Source: an uncultured Porphyromonadaceae bacterium (lineage in GTDB: Bacteria > Bacteroidota > Bacteroidia > Bacteroidales > Muribaculaceae). Taken from it: a stretch of DNA of 11,768 nt. The notes under the pieces were generated by a model, which was given only the letters and a program-made list of their open reading frames with translations, was not told the DNA's origin and did not search any database. The stretch is taken from contig CAMWUX010000014.1 of assembly GCA_947177605.1 (NCBI GenBank), positions 1 through 11,768 of the forward strand, given 5' to 3'. Shown here one piece after another: positions 5,858-11,768 of the stretch (the stretch's first letter is position 1; each line of letters starts with the position of its first letter). The position numbers and the translations under genes are program-made.

Positions 5858-7198
5858 ATGGAATCCAAACGCTTATATATCGAAACCTACGGCTGCCAGA
5901 TGAATGTGGCCGACAGTGAGGTGGTGGGCGCCATCATGGAGATGGCCGGCTACAGCCTTACAGACACGCTCGACGAGCGCACTGATGCTGTGCTCCTCAA
6001 TACCTGCTCTATCCGCGACAATGCCGAGCAGAAGATACTATCGCGTCTGCAATATCTCGGGTCGCTCCGACGCAAGCGTCCCCACGGGCGCCGGCTCATA
6101 GTGGGTGTGATAGGCTGTATGGCGGAGCGTGTGAAGGATGATCTGATCAGCAATCACGGTGTAGACCTGGTGGCGGGTCCCGACTCGTATCTCGATCTGC
6201 CGAATCTGTTTGCTGCCGCAGAGCAGGGTCAGCCGGCTATCAACGTGGAGCTGTCGACAACCGAGACTTACCGCGATGTGGTGCCGGTGCGTCTGCCGGG
6301 TCATGTGGTGAGCGGATTCATTTCGATAATGCGCGGATGCAACAATTTCTGCTCTTACTGCATCGTGCCTTACACGCGCGGCCGAGAGCGTTCGCGCCCT
6401 ATCGAAAGCATTCTCAATGAATTGGCTGATCTGCGTGCCAAGGGATATCGCGAGGCTACACTGCTGGGACAGAATGTGAATTCGTATCGCTACGAGGCGC
6501 CCGACGGCTCGACTGTGAATTTCGCCGATCTGCTGAAAGCTGTGGCTGATGCGGCTCCGGATATGCGCATCCGCTTCACTACGTCGCACCCCAAGGATAT
6601 GACCGACGATATAATAGAGGCAATAGCATCGCGCCCGAATATCTGCCGCCATATACATCTGCCTGTGCAGAGCGGAAGTAATGCGGTGCTGAAGGCTATG
6701 AACCGCAAATATACTGCGGAATGGTATCTCGACCGCGTGGCTGCCATACGCCGCGCGATGCCTGACTGCGCTATCACCACAGACCTCTTCACCGGCTTCC
6801 ACGGCGAGACGGAGGAGGACTTCCTGCAGACGCTTGATCTGATGCGTCGGGTGGGCTTCGATGCCGCGTTTATGTTTAAGTACTCGGAGCGTCCCGGAAC
6901 TCTCGCGTCGCGCACGATGCCCGACAATGTGCCGGAAGAGGTGAAGATTGACCGCCTCAACCGCATGATCGCGCTCCAGAACGAATTGTCGCGCGAGGCG
7001 CACCGCCGCTATATCGGCCGCGACGTAGAGGTGCTCGTAGAGGGCGTAGCGAAGCGCAGCAAGGAGCAGATGGTGGGTCGCACGGAGCAGAATGATGCGG
7101 TGGTGTTTGCGCGGGGCACTGCCAAAGTAGGCGACACCGTGAAAGTACGCGTCACCGACGCTACTTCCGCCACCCTCATCGGCGAGATGATAGGGTAA
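5858..7198 (+). CDS. miaB: tRNA-2-methylthio-N6-dimethylallyladenosine synthase MiaB
   Basis: The protein has 446 residues, a normal MiaB length. The N-terminal methylthiotransferase domain carries the three cysteines for the auxiliary [4Fe-4S] cluster: Cys13 in ETYGCQMN, Cys50 in LNTCSIR and Cys87 in VIGCMAE. The radical-SAM motif is C161-x3-C165-x2-C168 (RGCNNFCSYCIVPYTRGRE). Further family marks are LLGQNVNSY, TSHPKDM, HLPVQSGSN and FTGFHGETEEDF. The last ~65 residues form a TRAM domain that binds tRNA. The enzyme adds a methylthio group to i6A37 of tRNAs reading UNN codons. The TSHPKD and LNTCSIR motifs favour MiaB over the related MtaB and RimO. It is transcribed from the promoter shared with the CoA-transferase and is followed by a shared terminator. 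No partner gene such as miaA is adjacent. Confidence 0.95.
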   Translation: MESKRLYIETYGCQMNVADSEVVGAIMEMAGYSLTDTLDERTDAVLLNTCSIRDNAEQKILSRLQYLGSLRRKRPHGRRLIVGVIGCMAERVKDDLISNHGVDLVAGPDSYLDLPNLFAAAEQGQPAINVELSTTETYRDVVPVRLPGHVVSGFISIMRGCNNFCSYCIVPYTRGRERSRPIESILNELADLRAKGYREATLLGQNVNSYRYEAPDGSTVNFADLLKAVADAAPDMRIRFTTSHPKDMTDDIIEAIASRPNICRHIHLPVQSGSNAVLKAMNRKYTAEWYLDRVAAIRRAMPDCAITTDLFTGFHGETEEDFLQTLDLMRRVGFDAAFMFKYSERPGTLASRTMPDNVPEEVKIDRLNRMIALQNELSREAHRRYIGRDVEVLVEGVAKRSKEQMVGRTEQNDAVVFARGTAKVGDTVKVRVTDATSATLIGEMIG

Positions 7199-7226
7199 GA
7201 CTAATTAGACCAATTGGACAAATAAG

Positions 7227-7258
7227 CGAGGGCGCGCCGGGATGATGGCGCGCCCTCG
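7227..7258. terminator. Shared terminator between miaB and cydB
   Basis: A perfect 12-bp GC-rich stem (7227-7238 with 7247-7258, built on GAGGGCGCGCC) has an 8-nt loop. The minus-strand side is followed by CTTATTTGTC, which suits cydB. The plus side has no clear T-run, so termination of miaB here would be less efficient. Confidence 0.72.
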
Positions 7259-7282
7259 GTATATACGGGGAATGTGCGGGAT

Positions 7283-8419
7283 TTAATAGACCTGGTCGAC
7301 GTTGGCGGGGGATTCGGGTTTGCCTGACATTTTATACCATACGTAGGCGATGTAGGCCAGTACGAAGGGTACGAGTACGGATACCCACGACATCACTTTG
7401 AGGGTGAAGATCGAGGAACTGGAGTTGGTGATGGTAAGCGACGACTGCACGTCGGTGAGCGACGGATAGTAGGCTGTGGCGTTGAAGCCGGCTACGCAGA
7501 AGAGGCTGATCACTACCAGTGCTGTGCCTGCGCCCGACCACCAGAAGCCGTGTCGGTAGCCCTTGGTGATGAGCGGAGCGGCGATGCCCCAGAGCACGCC
7601 TACCACGCCGAGCAGGAAGATGCAGGCTACTACCGGCATGTCGAGGAGGTTGTGGAGATACTTATTGGCTACCCATTGCATCGAACCGTCGGGGGCTACC
7701 TGAACACCGTCGGCGGTAAGGAGTACGGCTGCGAATACGAGGAAGAGCACTACGAAGATGGCGGCGTTGACCACGAGGTTGCGGCGCATCTTGCGGTGGA
7801 ACGATTCGTCGTGGCTCACGGCCATGATGAGATAGAGCGCGCCGAGAGTGCGGGCGAGCATCAGTACCATCACGCCCATCAGGAGGTTTTTCCAGCAGAT
7901 GATGGCTTCGAGCCCGTGTGTGGGAGCCCACTGCGAGATCACGGGTGCGGCGCCGTCGAGGATGTTGGTCTTGGTGACTGTGAATTCACCGCCGAAAAAC
8001 ATCATGGCCACTGCTTCGCCGAGCAATGTACAGCCGACACAGCCGTTGATGAAGAGGAATACGTCGTAGGTGCGGGTGCCGAAGATGTTGCCGGGCTTGG
8101 AGCGGAATTCATAGCTGACGGCCTGGAGGATGAAGCTGAATAGTATCAGCATCCAGAGCCAGTAGGCACCACCGAAGCTGGTGGAGTAGAATAGGGGAAA
8201 GGAGGCGAAGAATGCGCCGCCAAACACTACGAGGGTGGTGAAGCCGAGTTCCCACTTCTTGCCGAGCACGTTGATGATGAGTTTGCGATCGGTGGAGGTG
8301 AGGCTACGGCAAAGCAGCATCGACTGGCCGCCCTGCACGAAGAGCAGAAATACTAAGGCTGCGCCGAGCACGGCGATGATCAGCCACCAATATTGTTGCA
8401 GACAAGTGAGTGTATCCAT
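7283..8419 (-). CDS. cydB: Cytochrome bd oxidase subunit II
   Basis: The protein has 378 residues with eight or nine hydrophobic segments, the size and pattern of CydB. Visible family marks are the first-helix FVQGGQSML stretch, the KKWELGFTTLVVFGGAFFASFPLFYSTSFGG region, QAVSYEFRSK, and the long C-terminal membrane segments ending with a short polar tail. CydB packs against CydA and stabilises the haem sites but binds no haem itself. The complex oxidises menaquinol or ubiquinol and reduces oxygen to water with very high affinity; in strict anaerobes it lets cells use or remove nanomolar oxygen. The gene starts 6 bp after the cydA stop codon, so the two are translationally close partners in one operon. 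It is the last gene before the shared terminator. Confidence 0.94.
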   Translation of the reverse strand: MDTLTCLQQYWWLIIAVLGAALVFLLFVQGGQSMLLCRSLTSTDRKLIINVLGKKWELGFTTLVVFGGAFFASFPLFYSTSFGGAYWLWMLILFSFILQAVSYEFRSKPGNIFGTRTYDVFLFINGCVGCTLLGEAVAMMFFGGEFTVTKTNILDGAAPVISQWAPTHGLEAIICWKNLLMGVMVLMLARTLGALYLIMAVSHDESFHRKMRRNLVVNAAIFVVLFLVFAAVLLTADGVQVAPDGSMQWVANKYLHNLLDMPVVACIFLLGVVGVLWGIAAPLITKGYRHGFWWSGAGTALVVISLFCVAGFNATAYYPSLTDVQSSLTITNSSSSIFTLKVMSWVSVLVPFVLAYIAYVWYKMSGKPESPANVDQVY

Positions 8420-8425
8420 AAGGCG

Positions 8426-9994
8426 TTAGTCTTTGAGAGATTCATAATCCATTTTCGAGCCCTTGGATATCTGGCGGAGCATGATGCCGATTTCGGCGGC
8501 AAGGAATCCGGTGAATATAAGGGCGAAGAGACAGAAGGTGAGGATGACCGTGGCTGTGGGGATAGCCGATATGGCGGCCTGTACGGGCATCAGATCCTGA
8601 ATGATCCACGGCTGACGGCCTACCTCGGCTGTGACCCAACCGGCCTGCGAGCAGACGTAGACGAGCGGGATGGAGAGCATGGCCACCCACAGGAGCCATT
8701 TCTTGTCGAGCCAGCCTTGGCGACGGTAGGCGCTGAAGAGCATCACGGCGATGACCAGTACGAGCAGGCCGCCGATGCATACCATCAGACGGAAGGCATA
8801 GAAGGTGAGACCGATGGGGGGCACTGCATCTTCGGGTGATGAGAGGTAGCCGTAGCCGAAATATTGGTAGTTGGCCTTGAGATCGGCGGCGGCGGCGCTC
8901 ATTGCGGCGGTGTCGCCTGCGGCCATGGCGGCATCGTAAGTGCGGAGGGCTTCGTGGGCCTGACGTCCCATGGCGATGCGCTCTGCGTAGCTAACGGTAT
9001 GGATGGTGTCGCCTGACTCGGTGAGCTCTATACCGTCGATGAGATCGTTGATGCCGGGAACGAAGCCGTTGAGGCTATGTGTGGCCAGGAGGGAGAGGCC
9101 TTTGGGAATGGAGATGTCGAAGAGATAGGGATCAAGATCGTCGCCGGGCTGCTTGTCGGGGTTGAGCATGGCGATGCCTACGAGTTCCTGACCGCACTTG
9201 CCGTCGTAGAGGCCCTCCATCGCGGCGAGTTTCATGGGCTGAACGCGGGCTACGTCGACAGCGGAGTTGTCGCCCGACCAGAGGGTGATGAGCATACCGA
9301 TGGCGCCTACCCAGCCACCGACCTTGATGGAGCGGATGGCGAGCTCGGGGTTGCGCTTCTTGTAAAGGAACCATGCGCTGACGCCGAGCACGAAGATGCC
9401 GGCGAGAATCCATCCGCTGAATACGGTGTGGATAAACTTATGTACGGCTACAGGAGAGAAGGCCACGGCCCAGAAGTCGTCCATGACATTGCGCATCTGC
9501 GCGGGATCAAACTCCATGCCTACGGGATACTGCATCCATGCGTTGGCCACGAGAATCCAGAGGGCTGAGAGGGTGGCGCCGATGGCGGTGAGCCATGTGG
9601 CGGTGAGGTGGAAGCCTGCGCTGACCTTCTTCCAGCCGAAAAACATCACGGCTACGAAGGTGGCCTCCATGAAGAAGGCGAGGATGCCTTCGATAGCCAG
9701 CGGGGCGCCGAATATGTCGCCTACAAACCAGCTGTAGTTGGACCAGTTGGATCCGAATTCAAATTCGAGGATGATACCGGTGGCTACGCCGATGGCGAAG
9801 TTGACACCGAATAGGGTCATCCAAAACTTGGTGATAGCCAGCCAGCGCTCAGAGCGTGTGCGGTAGTAGATCGTCTCCATTACGGCAACGATCACTGCCA
9901 GACCAAGTGTGAGCGGTACAAAAAGCCAGTGGTACATAGCGGTAAGGGCGAATTGTGCCCTCGACCAGTCGACCGTGCTGATTAAATCGTTCAT
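8426..9994 (-). CDS. cydA: Cytochrome bd oxidase subunit I
   Basis: The protein has 522 residues. The haem and proton-path residues known from E. coli CydA can be matched by motif: His22 in TAMYHWLFVPLT (haem b595 ligand), Glu102 and Glu110 in APLAIEGILAFFMEATF, His189 in HKFIHTVFSGW and Met404 in AFRLMVCIGG (haem b558 ligands). Glu457 lies in the conserved GWVTAEVGRQPW. The quinol-loop start QPMKLAAMEGLY gives Lys255 and Glu260. The loop then runs through a hydrophilic stretch of about 130 residues (Ala-rich near 350-372) before the next membrane helix. Together with CydB it forms the quinol-oxidising, oxygen-reducing inner-membrane enzyme. It lies 57 bp after the DUF4492 gene and 6 bp before cydB, in the order typical of Bacteroidota. 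No other promoter is evident inside the operon. Confidence 0.96.
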   Translation of the reverse strand: MNDLISTVDWSRAQFALTAMYHWLFVPLTLGLAVIVAVMETIYYRTRSERWLAITKFWMTLFGVNFAIGVATGIILEFEFGSNWSNYSWFVGDIFGAPLAIEGILAFFMEATFVAVMFFGWKKVSAGFHLTATWLTAIGATLSALWILVANAWMQYPVGMEFDPAQMRNVMDDFWAVAFSPVAVHKFIHTVFSGWILAGIFVLGVSAWFLYKKRNPELAIRSIKVGGWVGAIGMLITLWSGDNSAVDVARVQPMKLAAMEGLYDGKCGQELVGIAMLNPDKQPGDDLDPYLFDISIPKGLSLLATHSLNGFVPGINDLIDGIELTESGDTIHTVSYAERIAMGRQAHEALRTYDAAMAAGDTAAMSAAAADLKANYQYFGYGYLSSPEDAVPPIGLTFYAFRLMVCIGGLLVLVIAVMLFSAYRRQGWLDKKWLLWVAMLSIPLVYVCSQAGWVTAEVGRQPWIIQDLMPVQAAISAIPTATVILTFCLFALIFTGFLAAEIGIMLRQISKGSKMDYESLKD

Positions 9995-10051
9995 GATACT
10001 TGAGAATTGGTAATAGTAAGGATATTAATGATTATTATTGTATGTGTGATG

Positions 10052-10303
10052 TCAGCGTGTGAGGGAAGTGCGTACGGCCTGTGCGCGCTCGGCGTCGGTG
10101 GAGTAGTCGCGCTTTAGCAGATCGGGGAAGAAGAAGAGCTTCATCACGGCGAAGAGCAGTATGGCCTTGAGTATGATGAGGAGCCAAAGAGTGCGGCCCG
10201 TAGACTTCATGGATCGGAAGCCGTCGACATACAGATCGGCTACGCGGCTCAAGAAGCTACGTACCCGGCGGGGAGAGGTCTTGGCAGTGGATTGGGCGGA
10301 CAT
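10052..10303 (-). CDS. DUF4492 small membrane protein, first gene of the cyd operon
   Basis: The protein has 83 residues. The first ~25 are polar and basic (SPRRVRSFLSR). Then comes a conserved segment VADLYVDGFRSMKSTGRTLW, followed by one membrane helix (about residues 39-60, LWLLIILKAILLFAVMKLFFFP) and a charged tail. The GFRSM...LW...LK...KLFFFP pattern is that of DUF4492 proteins, which sit just ahead of cydAB in Bacteroidota and some Campylobacterota. Position and single-helix form suggest a small accessory subunit or assembly helper of the oxidase, comparable in role (not in sequence) to CydX or CydH. That role is inference. The 57-bp spacer to cydA shows no terminator. Confidence 0.85.
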   Translation of the reverse strand: MSAQSTAKTSPRRVRSFLSRVADLYVDGFRSMKSTGRTLWLLIILKAILLFAVMKLFFFPDLLKRDYSTDAERAQAVRTSLTR

Positions 10304-10329
10304 ACAGGCTTTGCGATTGGTGTAGGTAG

Positions 10330-10337
10330 CAAAGCTA
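10330..10337 (-). promoter_or_regulatory. Candidate promoter of the cyd operon
   Basis: TAGCTTTG on the minus strand (10337-10330) is an exact TAnnTTTG match, placing the start about 20 nt before the DUF4492 ATG. No TTG lies at the usual 19-21 bp spacing (the nearest is 12 bp upstream), so activation by a regulator is possible. Confidence 0.5.
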
Positions 10338-10420
10338 AGTAAAAATTTGCAATGAACAGGCTAAATCCGCCGAAAAATCGCTCGGAAAAATCGATTTGTC
10401 AAAAAAAACATCAAAAACTC

Positions 10421-10451
10421 TTGTCGGAATCAAAAAGTATACTTACCTTTG
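10421..10451 (+). promoter_or_regulatory. Promoter of tRNA-Val
   Basis: TTG (10421-10423), a 20-bp spacer and TACCTTTG (10444-10451) fit the Bacteroidota consensus in both sequence and spacing. The start would be near 10457, leaving a processed leader of about 37 nt that contains a small CCGT-AAGG-ACGG hairpin. Confidence 0.75.
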
Positions 10452-10493
10452 CATCGCTTTTACGCCAAAGCCCGTAAGGACGGCGACGCAAAA

Positions 10494-10568
10494 GGGTGCT
10501 TAGCTCAGCTGGTTCAGAGCATCTGCCTTACAAGCAGAGGGTCGGGGGTTCGAATCCCTCAGCACCCA
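10494..10568 (+). tRNA. tRNA-Val, anticodon TAC
   Basis: The gene has 75 nt and a full cloverleaf. The acceptor stem is GGGTGCT/AGCACCC, the D stem GCTC/GAGC, the anticodon stem TCTGC/GCAGA with loop CTTACAA, a 5-nt variable region, and the T stem GGGGG/CCCTC around TTCGAAT. The anticodon TAC at 10529-10531 reads GUA and other GUN codons for valine. The base after the acceptor stem is A (10568) and the next three are CCC, so CCA is not encoded and must be added by the tRNA nucleotidyltransferase. It is a single-tRNA unit with its own promoter and terminator. Confidence 0.97.
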
Positions 10569-10596
10569 CCCAAAGTAGGAATTCTCATATTTGAAG

Positions 10597-10635
10597 AAAT
10601 CGTGAAGCCTTAGGCCTCGCGATTTTTATTTATTG
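10597..10635 (+). terminator. Terminator of tRNA-Val
   Basis: A 13-bp stem (10597-10609 with 10613-10625, one A-C mismatch and one T-G pair) has a 3-nt loop and is followed by TTATTTATTG. It overlaps the 3' end of the convergent phospholipase gene (stop codon 10626-10628) and its A-rich other side may serve that gene too. Confidence 0.82.
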
Positions 10636-11444
10636 TGTTTTGGCTTGAGCCCGCGGCTCCGTAGGTAATTCATCGTGTCGCGGTAGCCGGAGTCGAACAC
10701 GCCGGTGATGCCCTTTAGGTCGAATACTTTGTATTGGGCTATCTCCTCGGTGGATATCATCATATCGGCCATGGCCATATCCTCCCAGGTATTGTTTTTG
10801 GTGATGAGCTCGTAGGAGCGCATCGATACGTCCATCAGGGTGTTGGATACCGGGCGGTCGATCAGCGGCGATACATTCACGCCGATAAGGAATTTGCATT
10901 TGTTGCGTATGGCCCAGCAGGGGAGGTTGCCCAGCACACCGCCGTCGACATAGCGCACGCCGTCTATCTCGATAGGTTTGAATGCGATGGGTATGCAGCA
11001 CGAGGCGGCCACTACCTCGGGTATCGCGCCGGTGGAGAAGGCTACCTTGCGACCTTTCTCCAGATCGGTGGCGCACACCACGGTAGGTATGGGGAGTTGC
11101 TCAAGGCGGTCGTAGGGTATGGTGTGGTGAAGGAAGTCCTGAAATTTTTCGAGGCTGAACAGTCCGCCCTTGGGCATACCGAAAGAGGTGAGGCTCGAAA
11201 ACTTCAGTTTCTCAAAGAGCTGGAGCATCTTGCGCGGCGGTATTCCGGCCGCGTGCATCACGGCCACTACCGAGCCGGCGCTCACGCCTGCCAGTATCTG
11301 CGGCTTCAGCCCTACTTCGAGCAGGGCCTCGATAGCCCCGGCATGGGCAAAGCCGCGTGCGCCGCCGCCGCCGAGGGCCAGACCGGCGGTGAATGGATAT
11401 GTCTTGGGAGCGTGTTTTTTGATGTCGTATCCGAAAAATCTCAT
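10626..11444 (-). CDS. Patatin-like phospholipase family protein (RssA-like)
   Basis: The protein has 272 residues from MRFFGYDIKK; an open frame continues 132 bp upstream, but the alignable domain begins near residue 17 and the extension reads through likely promoter sequence of the divergent gene. The patatin core is complete: the oxyanion-hole motif GLALGGGGARGFAHAGAI (residues 21-38), the nucleophile elbow GVSAGS with Ser55, and the catalytic Asp167 in VDGGVLGN, giving the Ser-Asp dyad. Other family marks are SCCIPIAFKPIEIDG (148-162) and PIPTVVCATDL. There is no signal peptide, so the enzyme should be cytoplasmic or loosely on the inner membrane face, hydrolysing acyl esters of lipids. 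The natural substrate is unknown. It is single, divergent from prs, and convergent with tRNA-Val. Confidence 0.9.
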   Translation of the reverse strand: MRFFGYDIKKHAPKTYPFTAGLALGGGGARGFAHAGAIEALLEVGLKPQILAGVSAGSVVAVMHAAGIPPRKMLQLFEKLKFSSLTSFGMPKGGLFSLEKFQDFLHHTIPYDRLEQLPIPTVVCATDLEKGRKVAFSTGAIPEVVAASCCIPIAFKPIEIDGVRYVDGGVLGNLPCWAIRNKCKFLIGVNVSPLIDRPVSNTLMDVSMRSYELITKNNTWEDMAMADMMISTEEIAQYKVFDLKGITGVFDSGYRDTMNYLRSRGLKPKHNK

Positions 11445-11551
11445 AATGCGTAATAGTGTGAAGCGGAGGTGATTTACAGGTATAACAACCGTAAGGGCAA
11501 AAAAGATGTGGCAAAGAGCATCCGATTGACTCATTGTCGCTAAATTTTTCG

Positions 11552-11559
11552 TACCTTTG
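11552..11559 (+). promoter_or_regulatory. Candidate -7 box of prs
   Basis: TACCTTTG is an exact TAnnTTTG match, with a leader of about 22 nt before the ATG at 11588. TTG triplets occur 15 bp (11534-11536) and 23 bp (11526-11528) upstream, neither at the ideal spacing. Confidence 0.55.
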
Positions 11560-11587
11560 CGGTAGTCCAAAATCACATCAATCTGCT

Positions 11588-11768
11588 ATGCAATCTATAG
11601 TACATCCTATCAAGATTTTCGCCGGCACAGCCTCCCGCTATATGGGCGAGGAGATATGCAAAGACCTCGGCGTAGAGTTAGGCAAAATGAACGTGCAGCA
11701 CTTCGCCGACGGCGAATTTGAAGTATCGTTTGAAGAGACGGTGCGCGGCTGCGAGGTCTACCTCGTGC
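11588..11768 (+). CDS. prs: Ribose-phosphate pyrophosphokinase (PRPP synthetase), N-terminal part
   Basis: The frame opens at ATG 11588 and runs off the right edge, giving 60 residues. The translation shows KIFAGTASRYMGEEICKDLG followed by FADGEFEVSFEETVRGCEVYLV, the start of the PRPP synthetase family (usual length about 310-315). The FxDGE motif and the following VRG-x-x-V-x-LV strand are family hallmarks. The enzyme joins ribose 5-phosphate and ATP to make PRPP for nucleotide, His and Trp synthesis. The catalytic loop and PRPP-binding motif lie outside the window. Confidence 0.92.
   Translation, partial: MQSIVHPIKIFAGTASRYMGEEICKDLGVELGKMNVQHFADGEFEVSFEETVRGCEVYLV

Noticed and set aside
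6038..7003. 321-residue minus-strand frame opposite miaB
   Set aside because: It is wholly antisense to a complete MiaB with all catalytic cysteines; the translation is rich in Arg, His and Ile with no recognisable domain.
7550..8143. Plus-strand frame of 197 residues opposite cydB
   Set aside because: It is a shadow of cydB: acidic, His/Glu-rich translation with no plausible start signal.
1..11768. CRISPR arrays, insertion sequences, phage or defence genes
   Set aside because: No regularly spaced repeats, transposase, integrase or nuclease-type frames were found on either strand.

Overview
This looks like a chromosomal window from a Bacteroidales bacterium, possibly Muribaculaceae-like. 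The family-level placement is inference. The evidence is: several promoters of the Bacteroidota type (TAnnTTTG -7 box, TTG about 20 bp upstream), few Shine-Dalgarno sites, a lipoprotein with the acidic post-cysteine signal typical of Bacteroidota surface lipoproteins, a DUF4492-cydA-cydB operon, a fumarate reductase/succinate dehydrogenase iron-sulfur subunit and a succinate/acetate-type CoA-transferase. Together these suggest an anaerobe that makes succinate and tolerates traces of oxygen.

Layout. Positions 1-290 (+) hold the end of the FrdB/SdhB iron-sulfur subunit, followed by a strong terminator. A SIMPL-domain protein (464-1183, +) converges on a three-gene envelope group on the minus strand, in transcription order: TolB-like PD40 propeller protein (3600-2584), outer-membrane beta-barrel protein (2546-1824) and a small lipocalin-like surface lipoprotein (1680-1249). 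The lipoprotein is preceded by a 12-bp inverted repeat flanking 64 bp. The 655-bp gap 3601-4255 is not protein coding. Its main content is a roughly 255-bp imperfect palindrome which, read on the minus strand, forms one long rod capped by a GUGA tetraloop. It has its own promoter, and I read it as an unassigned structured non-coding RNA.

Positions 4256-5749 (-) encode the CoA-transferase. It is divergent from miaB (5858-7198, +). The two share a 24-bp perfectly symmetric site that carries both -7 boxes. A shared terminator separates miaB from the cytochrome bd operon on the minus strand (DUF4492 10303-10052, cydA 9994-8426, cydB 8419-7283). Divergent from that operon is a single tRNA-Val(TAC) with its own promoter and terminator. 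A patatin-like phospholipase (11444-10626, -) and the start of PRPP synthetase (11588 onward, +) close the window.

Most genes are housekeeping. Three items deserve a second look: the rod-like RNA at about 3706-4029, the symmetric bidirectional promoter at 5795-5818, and the possible invertible promoter at 1712-1799. All calls rest on reading the sequence; no database search was made.
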